Shown: positions 1 through 8,111 of the stretch, in pieces
Layout: every line of letters starts with the position of its first letter
How positions within the stretch are numbered: position 1 is the first letter of the stretch
Origin: Lunatimonas lonarensis
Lineage (GTDB): Bacteria; Bacteroidota; Bacteroidia; Cytophagales; Cyclobacteriaceae
Assembly (NCBI RefSeq): GCF_000390185.1
Contig: NZ_AQHR01000040.1
Coordinates: forward strand, 124,001 to 188,000
Reading direction: 5' to 3'
DNA: 64,000 nt
Notes under the pieces: model-generated
What the model saw: only the letters and a program-made list of their open reading frames with translations
Told to the model about the DNA's origin: nothing
Database searches by the model: none
Program-made: the position numbers and the translations under genes

Positions 1-3000
1 TCAAAGCTAGCCTCGTCTATTTCCCAACCAGGACTTTCGGGGAGTATGCGAAGATTCAATACTTGAGTCTGTGCAAAGCCGAAATCTGTATCCAGAGCCA
101 TGTTTTCCGTATATATTCCGGGTGTCATTTCCGGCGCAATGGTAGCTTGTATCGTTACCTGTCCCATAGGGGCCAAGGTTCCGGAAGTTCTACTAAGGCT
201 TAGCCACCTAGGAATGCCGCTAAAGCGGTAAGGTTGGGGCGTACCTCCCCGATTCTGAACGACAAGGTTTAGCTGTAGACCTTGATCTACATTTTTCACG
301 AGGTCTACAGGCTCAGCATGCCCTTCTACGAACCAGTTCACCGCATTCTTTTGCACATAGGCGGTCCAGGTGATGGGGGACTGCTGTTGATTGTTGGCAC
401 CGTCAAACATACGGTGAACGGTAATGTCCAATACCTGTCCTTCGATTTCAGCCCATCGATTGATTACAGGTTCCAAGATCATCTCATCTCCGTTTATGAC
501 CTGATTTACCTGAAACCTCACGATACTTCTAGCCGGCTTAATGGGAGGGCCGTCCGCAGAGTAATTTACGTTTCCCTGGCTTAAGAGGGCAGGGGTGGAA
601 ATAACGGTATTGTTACTGAACGCATGGAAATACCGTGGGCCGTTGTTGTTCAAGGGATCGGGCGCATTCATCCTTGCGTAAAGCAGCAACCCAATAGATC
701 CTTCCTCGATTTCAAAATACCGATCCCGATCAATTTGCTCTACATTGCGTAGGGTGTTCCATACCCGTAGCTCATCCACCTGCCCGGTAAAGGGGCGGTC
801 AACGGTCTCCGATCCATCGATACCCAAGGTTCCTCGGGCACCGATCCAGATTCGGTTGCCGGAGAAGCCCCCGATGCCGGTGGAAAGGTGGGCAGAAACC
901 TCCCTTGCGTCGATCAATGTTCGTAAATTGCCCGAGCGGTTTAGCAAAAGCGTGATATGATGCCAGGTGTCGTCTGCGATCGAGGTAGTCGTAAGGGGAA
1001 GGTTAAGTCCTTCGCTTGCAAAAAACAGCCGCCCTTCCGAATCCATGTTAATGGCCCACTTGTTTGCGTAGCCGTTGCTTTGCACAGGTTCACTCCCGTC
1101 ACCTCTTCCATTGGAAAAAAGGGTGCTTTCCTGTGTCGTGGAGGTTTTTACCCAAAAGGAAATCGTAGCGTCCATGGTCGGGGTCAATTGTACAAATCCT
1201 ACGTTATCCAAGGTCATGTACTGTCCATTTTGGAAGTGGTATGCCGTGCCTTTTGGATGTATATCCCAACCGGTTTCTACCCGCGCATGCTTGAATCTCG
1301 CAAGGTCGTGTGCGACCGTCCCCCTGCCTTCATCCAGCGGCCAATAACCCACTAGGCCGGCTTCATTTCCCAGCAGTTTGTTGAACCTATTGGCAAAGGC
1401 TTCCTGGAGTGAAAGTGCCCTACGCCATCTTTTGAGGGAGTGGATATTTCCGACAAAGCTGTTTCCTCCTACGATGATGGGGTTATCGGAGGCAATACTG
1501 CTTCCTAGCGCTATTTTGCCCGATGCGACTACCTTGCTTTCTTCGTAGATTTTGAGGTCCCCATTGCTGTTGTCGTGGGTGAAGGTATAGTGATGAAACA
1601 GACCGTCGTTGGAAATTGAACCTTTGACCGTGGTATTCCCAAGGGTAAAGGCCAGTAGTCCATTTTCGAATCTGATCTCCAGACCACCATCTTGGTAAAA
1701 CAGGGTGGCATTGGGTGACGTGGTGGCGTTGTTCATCCAAAACTCAAGCGTTAAATCTTCATCGAGGATTTGGGGCTTTTCGAGAATCATAACATTCCCC
1801 TGCCCTTGGAACCGAAGCGACACATCGTTGTTGACAGGAAGTTGATTGGTCTGTCCCTTGATTTCCACTAACGAGACGGCATTGTTGTAGAACACTGGTT
1901 CGTTGAACCTAACCTTTAGGTCTGATCCTATCGATAGAATGCCATCCGTGGGAGAAGGGGTGCCGAAGCGCAGTGGGGCATTTAGATCTACGCGGCCATT
2001 GATGACATCAGAAGTAAACTCGGTATTGTTGGTGCAGGTACTACGGGCTCTTATTTCATAGGAACCATCGGAAAGGCCTCTCTCTGCAATGTCGAAGGCA
2101 AAGGTTAAGTTCGGGGTGGAAATTAGGCTGATATTTGGTCTGTTTGCTGCCTGTGCCCCTTCATAACTTTCCGCTAGGTTATAGTAAGTGTGTAGCCGAG
2201 TCCAGGTAGGAAACCCTACAGGACGATATTCCAGGTCTATCCGCTCAAATCCACTGAAGTTTCGGTTGTATTCACCAAGGTTGATAAGTAGTGGATTGCT
2301 GCTTCCGTCTGGATTAAAGGCAGTTTCCCTGTTAAATGTCCAATTTTCGAGCGGAGAAGATATGGTCACCTGCGAGCAGGAGGGGACAAATTGGGCGGAG
2401 ATAAACAGCTCATCATACGTGTTTACCGGATCGCAAAGCGACTGTAGGACCACTTTGATATCCCGGTAGTCGTAGACATCCGTGATGGACTTGCCGAGCG
2501 TAAGTGCGTATTCTACCCGTTGCCCGTAGGGTACAAAAACCACGGTACCGTTTTGGTTTAGGTTGAAAAGGGCGTTGTTGGGATTGGTGGTATTGTCGAC
2601 GATGAGTTCAAAATAGCTGTCTATGCCCGCGGCACTGTTGTTTTCGAGGATGAGTTTGAATTCCGCATTTCTGGTCTCCGGAATGTTGGCAAGATCGGCT
2701 ATTTCTACGCTAATCTGTGGCCGTTCTATTGCGCGGGTTGCAAAACTTAAGGGTTCTCGATCCTCGGCAGGAAGTGGGTTAAATTGGTTTTTTGCCGGAC
2801 TATGATCCCGGTGCCGGTAAAAAAGGGATCTTTCCTCGCCTTCATACGGACAGGACGTGTTGCCTCCCAATGTGGTAAACACCGGGCCATTGCCGTCAAA
2901 ACTATTGACAACGTTTACGCTCAACACATTTCCGATGTTGTTGTCCTTGAGAGTGAAGGAGACCTTGGCGGTTTCTTCCTCTTCGATGCCAAAATCTGCG

Positions 3001-6000
3001 GTCAGATTCTGGGATGCAAAACCCCGGGTAGTAGCGATGATACCAGCCCCTTGAATCAAGCCTCCAAGGTTGACCTCGATGCTTTCGTCGAATTGCAGTT
3101 CATACACGAATTGTCTTTGCTTGATCAAGTCTGTTTCCACACTTCTGGTTATCTCTCCCGATCCACTATCGAAGGAAATGTTGACCCGATGGTTGTTTTC
3201 CACGAGACCTCTAAGCTTTTCTGCTTCCCTTAACTTTCTTTCCAATCGAACCTTAAAGTCAAAAGGGGCACTCTGACCACCTATTCCTACGCTTGATCGC
3301 CGAATCAATGAGTCCAGCTTGGATATATTTTGGTTTACAGCAATCATGGCCTCGGCTTTTAGGGCATCTGTTTCATTTAAGGCCCTGTATTTGGTGCGTT
3401 CATTGTCATAGATGAATTTTCGCCAGGTGTTTATCTGGCTTACGTAATAGCTTCGGGATTTGACACCGGTGCTGTTTTCTGTGATAATACCGTTGTCAAT
3501 ATTGGAAATAATCAGTTCGAGTTCCGGAATCAGGGTATTGACGATATGGTGTTGGCTGTACACGAAGAAGGTGCTGGAGGGTACTGCATTGAAGTACATC
3601 GCTTTTTGCTTGCTGATGAACACCTTTTCCCCCTCAACATTTGTGAATTCGAGAAAGGGTGAGTCTCCGACGGGTGTCAGCGATGGCTGAACATCATCGT
3701 AGGTTCCATAAAAGATGTTTTCCGCCTGCCCTATATAGAGGTCTCCATCGGCACCTACAAAGCGGGGATCATCGCTAGTAGAGATGGTTTGGTTAAAGGT
3801 ATAGGTCTTTGTCAGACTGGCTCCATCACTGGAATACGTGTCCACCTGGAAACCAAAATCTAAGCTGTTAATTGTTTCTGCGGTAATGACCGGACCAGCG
3901 AGTCCGCCGCCGGCCTGAAACTCGATTCCGCCTCTTATCTTGATATTTTGGGCAACCCCTATGCCAAAGTTATTGTCGTACGAAGTCACCATGGTAATTC
4001 GTTGGCCGGACTCGATGGTAGCAGAACTGTTTGATCCTGGTGGATCCCTAAGTATGATATCCGGCTTTTTGGGGGGCTCGGTAAAAAAAGTTTGGCTTCC
4101 ATCTGATACTCCTCCGAGGATGATACCCTCTGTTTCGTAGTTTTCTGCTGCGTAGTCAACGCCATTCACTCTGTATACGATGTTTATGGATCGGGTGAAC
4201 GGCGGCGCAATCGAAGGCAACCCGGCCTTAAAACTATAAATAATGGTACTAGGATCCATTTCGTCCCGTTTGATGGTTTCGGAGTTTTCTAAAGCTAGGT
4301 TGTTGTTTACGATCAACTCCCCGTCGATCGTGGGAACCCGGTATTCGATCGGGTCATCTCCATCGTAGTTGGTGTATGTCTCATAGGTTTGGAGAATGAT
4401 CGAGTAGTTGTTGTTGAAATTAGGGTTGAACTGACTGTAAATGGGAATGGAAAAACCCTCCGTGCTTATAACCGTTGAATCATTTATAGCGATTTCTTTA
4501 TCCCATTCTTGGTCAACCACCGAAAGGATAGGATTTGTGCGATAGATAAAGCTTTTTTCGTACTGGTAGGGATCTCCCATTATGGTACTTCCATCTCCCA
4601 ATACAAATTCCGGAACAATCCCTTCTCTGATCTGCTCAAAATTCACCTCTTCATTTGCTTCCAGCAGCGAAATAGAAGGATTTGAAGGTATCCGCAGGCC
4701 GGTCAGTTGGTTGATCTGATAGGCGAGGGGCAATGCACTTATCCGATATTCACCGGTTTCCGGGTGGGTTTTGAAGCGCATGCGGGTTTCTTCCGTCGGA
4801 TTGCTTCCCCCCGGAAAGTGATCCAGCGCCAATTCGGCTTGGCCGATGGTGTTGGTAGTACTTAGTTGGATTTCCCTTTCAAACCCCTGTGAATCAATAA
4901 AGACTTCTTTACGGATGCCTTGGTCACCAAAGCCTACGGGTTTTTCGGCTTCCACGCTGCCTCCCACAACTTTGCCCACCACGGTGACTCGGGTCGTGTC
5001 GATAAAGTAGATCGTTTCCGTGGCGTCTTCAAAAAACTCCTTGAACACACCCTCATCGGCTGGATACCTACCGTCAAACAAGAAATAGTGACCGGCCTTT
5101 TCCACTGAAATGGCATGGTCTCCAATCGGAACCCTGATTTCAAACTCGCCCTGTTGATTGGGTTTTACCGGGCGGTTATTGGGCCCCATAACGATCCTTC
5201 CATCTATCAGAATGCTGAAATCCTGGGGACTTACCAACGCAAATTCCTCCAAATAGTCATCGTCTGAATCATCCGGTGTACCGTTGTCGTTGTACCAATA
5301 CCTTCCTTTGGGGTACTTTAGCCCCCCTTTTTCGAAATAGTTGTATCCTTCATCTACGATTCCCGGGTTGGTCACATACTCGATCCCATCGTTGAGGTTT
5401 TCAAAGCTGCCTCCATTTGTTTCTACAAAGGAGGGGAAGACCCCTCTGGTGTCGTAAAGCACCCTTCCTCGGAAAATAAATGAGCTGATGTCCTTGAAAT
5501 CGATGCGATTTACTACTTCAGAACCTCTCCCCAGAAATACCATCTGCTGTCCGGGTTCGAATCTGTGTTGACCAAAGACCGGTGTGATATTGAATGATTC
5601 ACCGGTACCGGAGTAGGCAATGGCGTTTATCTCGTAGTTCCCATTGCTGTTGGTAATACCCATAATCCCCAATTGGTCACTGTTTGGGATATTGCCGCTG
5701 CCACTTACCCAAAATGGACGCTGCGATTCCGGTGTGACGTCCGTATATAGGCGTATATCATTTTTGTTGTAATCAAACCCAGTCCTTGAAAGATCGTAGG
5801 CAAATTGTCCCGTACCTTCGTTGGCTCGGATGTAAGCGACTAGAGACCGATCGTTGCCTCCGATATATCGTTTGTAATCTTGTCGAATTCTGGCTGAATC
5901 GAGGCGGTTTTCCCGGTTGTCCCAGACCCGGATTTCATCTAGAATCAACTCGACCTCTCCGCCCATTCGGATGTCCTGCCACTTAACTTGGTTCCCTCCA

Positions 6001-7115
6001 CGATCCAGTACCACGGGACTCCTGTTTAAGCTGATCTGCATGGGAGCCTGGGCATAGGTTGTATCCAACAGCCGTTCTGCTGTGTTTACCAGGGTCAGGT
6101 AGTCACTCCCTATTTTTCGGCCGTTCAGGTATAATTCCGGATCTTCATTTTCCCTCAGCGAAATGGTAAAGTGGGTGAACAGATTCGAAAAATTTGCTAC
6201 AGGAATGAGTACGTCCGTGCCTCGTGCGTCGATTGTGCCTGAGGGTAGGTGATTGGTTATCTCAAAAGTACTGCCGTCCACTGAAATACGCAGGCTGTTG
6301 GCGGCAGCGTCAAACTCGAAGTAAGCATCCAATGTTTCGTCAAAGTATTGCATGCGAAAAAGCCTACCTCTCCCCGCATTTCCGTTGAAAAGTGGTTTTA
6401 TCCAGGCCTGTACGGCCAATGCCTTCTCCAAGGGGCGGTTTACTAAATCGAGGGATAGCATCCCGTCTGCCGGAACTTGCAGGGCACTGCCTGTGCTGAT
6501 AGGTGTTCCGGTCGCTTCCGCAAAAACAGTCACATCGGCTACCGGGTTTCCACCCTCAAAGGAGATGTTTCCGGTAACGGTGGCGGTAGGGGATCGGAAA
6601 CCTATCCCTGTGATGAAATTGACAAAGGGCATCTCAATATCCATAATGCCTTCGGCTAGAATTTTGTATTCATAAAGTATGCCTCCTTCTGCAAATTCAT
6701 CTTCAAACTCCGTGGTAGCTCCCGGTCGGTTAGAAAGAAGCTGAAAGGAACCGCTTGCTTGGTCATTATATCTCCTCCGAAAGATCTTTACACTGGTAAT
6801 CTGGTCTTGGTTATTGAGAAATTCCCAGTTGAGCCTTACCTTATCCCCGAAGTAGCCTTTAGATACATCGAAGGATTCCGGCGCAAAGGTTTGATACTGG
6901 TAAAAAATGTCCCAGGGGAAACGTATATCGAAGGGGGCAAATGGCCGTTCGGATCGCTGTTTATGGACTCCCATAAAAGGAATCCCCACCTGCAGCGTAT
7001 ACCCTTGATTTTGGATGACCTGCGAAGCGGTTACGTTCTTCACCTGTACCCGCTGTCCATAGGCCAATCCAACACCAAAACCCGACAAAAGCAATATGAA
7101 AAAGAGCCGTTTCAT
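1..7115 (-). CDS. Giant secreted LamG/Fn3-type surface protein (3' end outside window)
   Basis: The frame read leftward from the ATG at 7113-7115 stays open to the window edge, about 2371 codons, so only the N-terminal part is present. It starts with a Sec signal peptide (MKRLFFILLLSGFGVGLAYG, then Q). A fibronectin-III-like segment follows around residues 90-170. LamG/concanavalin-A-like jellyroll domains lie near residues 225-400, 1760-1905 and 1960-2130; each ends in a typical strand such as DEIRVW, GNIHSLKRW or DELRVW. Carboxypeptidase-regulatory-like beta folds (VTGNISFEGGNPVADVTV) and long beta-rich stretches lie between. LamG domains usually bind glycans or protein ligands at the cell surface, so adhesion or matrix binding is my inference. 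The start lies 10 bases after the stop of the tail-collar gene, so the two are probably co-transcribed. A T9SS C-terminal signal would be expected but would lie outside the window. Confidence 0.88.
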   Translation of the reverse strand, partial: MKRLFFILLLSGFGVGLAYGQRVQVKNVTASQVIQNQGYTLQVGIPFMGVHKQRSERPFAPFDIRFPWDIFYQYQTFAPESFDVSKGYFGDKVRLNWEFLNNQDQITSVKIFRRRYNDQASGSFQLLSNRPGATTEFEDEFAEGGILYEYKILAEGIMDIEMPFVNFITGIGFRSPTATVTGNISFEGGNPVADVTVFAEATGTPISTGSALQVPADGMLSLDLVNRPLEKALAVQAWIKPLFNGNAGRGRLFRMQYFDETLDAYFEFDAAANSLRISVDGSTFEITNHLPSGTIDARGTDVLIPVANFSNLFTHFTISLRENEDPELYLNGRKIGSDYLTLVNTAERLLDTTYAQAPMQISLNRSPVVLDRGGNQVKWQDIRMGGEVELILDEIRVWDNRENRLDSARIRQDYKRYIGGNDRSLVAYIRANEGTGQFAYDLSRTGFDYNKNDIRLYTDVTPESQRPFWVSGSGNIPNSDQLGIMGITNSNGNYEINAIAYSGTGESFNITPVFGQHRFEPGQQMVFLGRGSEVVNRIDFKDISSFIFRGRVLYDTRGVFPSFVETNGGSFENLNDGIEYVTNPGIVDEGYNYFEKGGLKYPKGRYWYNDNGTPDDSDDDYLEEFALVSPQDFSILIDGRIVMGPNNRPVKPNQQGEFEIRVPIGDHAISVEKAGHYFLFDGRYPADEGVFKEFFEDATETIYFIDTTRVTVVGKVVGGSVEAEKPVGFGDQGIRKEVFIDSQGFEREIQLSTTNTIGQAELALDHFPGGSNPTEETRMRFKTHPETGEYRISALPLAYQINQLTGLRIPSNPSISLLEANEEVNFEQIREGIVPEFVLGDGSTIMGDPYQYEKSFIYRTNPILSVVDQEWDKEIAINDSTVISTEGFSIPIYSQFNPNFNNNYSIILQTYETYTNYDGDDPIEYRVPTIDGELIVNNNLALENSETIKRDEMDPSTIIYSFKAGLPSIAPPFTRSINIVYRVNGVDYAAENYETEGIILGGVSDGSQTFFTEPPKKPDIILRDPPGSNSSATIESGQRITMVTSYDNNFGIGVAQNIKIRGGIEFQAGGGLAGPVITAETINSLDFGFQVDTYSSDGASLTKTYTFNQTISTSDDPRFVGADGDLYIGQAENIFYGTYDDVQPSLTPVGDSPFLEFTNVEGEKVFISKQKAMYFNAVPSSTFFVYSQHHIVNTLIPELELIISNIDNGIITENSTGVKSRSYYVSQINTWRKFIYDNERTKYRALNETDALKAEAMIAVNQNISKLDSLIRRSSVGIGGQSAPFDFKVRLERKLREAEKLRGLVENNHRVNISFDSGSGEITRSVETDLIKQRQFVYELQFDESIEVNLGGLIQGAGIIATTRGFASQNLTADFGIEEEETAKVSFTLKDNNIGNVLSVNVVNSFDGNGPVFTTLGGNTSCPYEGEERSLFYRHRDHSPAKNQFNPLPAEDREPLSFATRAIERPQISVEIADLANIPETRNAEFKLILENNSAAGIDSYFELIVDNTTNPNNALFNLNQNGTVVFVPYGQRVEYALTLGKSITDVYDYRDIKVVLQSLCDPVNTYDELFISAQFVPSCSQVTISSPLENWTFNRETAFNPDGSSNPLLINLGEYNRNFSGFERIDLEYRPVGFPTWTRLHTYYNLAESYEGAQAANRPNISLISTPNLTFAFDIAERGLSDGSYEIRARSTCTNNTEFTSDVINGRVDLNAPLRFGTPSPTDGILSIGSDLKVRFNEPVFYNNAVSLVEIKGQTNQLPVNNDVSLRFQGQGNVMILEKPQILDEDLTLEFWMNNATTSPNATLFYQDGGLEIRFENGLLAFTLGNTTVKGSISNDGLFHHYTFTHDNSNGDLKIYEESKVVASGKIALGSSIASDNPIIVGGNSFVGNIHSLKRWRRALSLQEAFANRFNKLLGNEAGLVGYWPLDEGRGTVAHDLARFKHARVETGWDIHPKGTAYHFQNGQYMTLDNVGFVQLTPTMDATISFWVKTSTTQESTLFSNGRGDGSEPVQSNGYANKWAINMDSEGRLFFASEGLNLPLTTTSIADDTWHHITLLLNRSGNLRTLIDAREVSAHLSTGIGGFSGNRIWIGARGTLGIDGSETVDRPFTGQVDELRVWNTLRNVEQIDRDRYFEIEEGSIGLLLYARMNAPDPLNNNGPRYFHAFSNNTVISTPALLSQGNVNYSADGPPIKPARSIVRFQVNQVINGDEMILEPVINRWAEIEGQVLDITVHRMFDGANNQQQSPITWTAYVQKNAVNWFVEGHAEPVDLVKNVDQGLQLNLVVQNRGGTPQPYRFSGIPRWLSLSRTSGTLAPMGQVTIQATIAPEMTPGIYTENMALDTDFGFAQTQVLNLRILPESPGWEIDEASF

Positions 7116-7125
7116 GCTTTTTTCC

Positions 7126-8001
7126 CTACAACTTGATGATATAGTTCACCCCCATATTCATGGGCCGGGTTTCTTCTCCACCGGTTTCCGCGGTATTGCC
7201 TTCCACTTTGTGCGTGTGGGCGCCGTCCATTTGGGTGAAAAAGTTAGTCATGTCGCCTCCATTGGTGCGTATGTAGTTGTTTATGGAACGAAACGCTCCG
7301 GTGCCTATGGCCGCACCATCCGACCTAAAGTTATGCTGATGTTGTCCACCCGTGGCTTCCATATCCTCACCAGCTTCATGAGTGTGGGCACCAAGTTGAT
7401 CCTCCTGCGTTTGCAGTAAGCCCGGTCCTGATCTTCCAAATGTCGGGTTTTGTCCCGTACCTCGTAAAAACATGCCCCTTAAATCGGGTACCATGGCAGT
7501 GCCGAGAAGGTTTCGCAACCGGGCCGAACCCGGTACATTCGATATATCCTGCCCCTGACACAATACCCAGCCGTGGGGGGCGGTTTCTCCTATGAAGGGC
7601 ATGATCGATCCCGTGGGAACACCATTTCCGGCACTCAAGGCATAAGGAACCTGTTTGAGTTTTTCGTCGGAGATGACAGTCGGGCCTTCTTCAATCTTCA
7701 GAAAGGCTTCGTAATAGGCTAGAAGCGGGTAATGCTCCCGGTCGACCTCCAATACATAGGAAAAAACCCCAAAGGCATCCGTTTGTAGCGTTTCGTTATC
7801 GCTTAGAATGGTACGTTCGGCGTTGTCCTCCGAGATATAATAGAGCGTAAATCTAAGGGTGATGTTTTCATTGGAACGTGCATTGTTATTTGCATCCCGA
7901 GCTATTCCCTGTATGCCGATCCCCGCTTCATTGGCGATCATTTGAGAATAGGCAGCAAAAAAATGTGCTGTCAACAGTAAAATCAGTAAGGCCTTCTTCA
8001 T
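7126..8001 (-). CDS. Secreted tail-collar-domain (microcystin-dependent-protein-like) protein
   Basis: The 291-residue product has a signal peptide (MKKALLILLLTAHFFAAYSQ). An N-terminal beta domain of about 110 residues resembles the head domain found in many Bacteroidota surface proteins (GIGIQGIARDANNNA, then KLKQVPYALSAG). From residue about 130 it has the phage tail collar fold: PTGSIMPFIGETAPHGWVLCQGQ, here cited only by its ends PTGSIMPF and GWVLCQG, then PDLRGMFLRGTG, several HTH histidine clusters and the closing MGVNYIIKL. In phages this fold forms a trimeric tip; outside phages it occurs in microcystin-dependent-type and surface fibre proteins. No other phage gene is nearby, so a secreted fibre or adhesin accessory is more likely. 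It directly precedes the giant LamG gene and probably shares its transcript. Confidence 0.85.
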   Translation of the reverse strand: MKKALLILLLTAHFFAAYSQMIANEAGIGIQGIARDANNNARSNENITLRFTLYYISEDNAERTILSDNETLQTDAFGVFSYVLEVDREHYPLLAYYEAFLKIEEGPTVISDEKLKQVPYALSAGNGVPTGSIMPFIGETAPHGWVLCQGQDISNVPGSARLRNLLGTAMVPDLRGMFLRGTGQNPTFGRSGPGLLQTQEDQLGAHTHEAGEDMEATGGQHQHNFRSDGAAIGTGAFRSINNYIRTNGGDMTNFFTQMDGAHTHKVEGNTAETGGEETRPMNMGVNYIIKL

Positions 8002-8111
8002 GGTAAATCAATTGGATTACCCCGTAAATGTGGGCGTTTCGAAGTCAAAAAAGTGTTGATTTTGGGTCAAAAAATATAAGAATGGGGACATACAGTCCGG
8101 ATTTTTTAACA

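Noticed and set aside
7126-8001. Prophage remnant, because of the tail-collar domain
   Set aside because: The protein has a Sec signal peptide and there are no capsid, portal, terminase or integrase genes around it.
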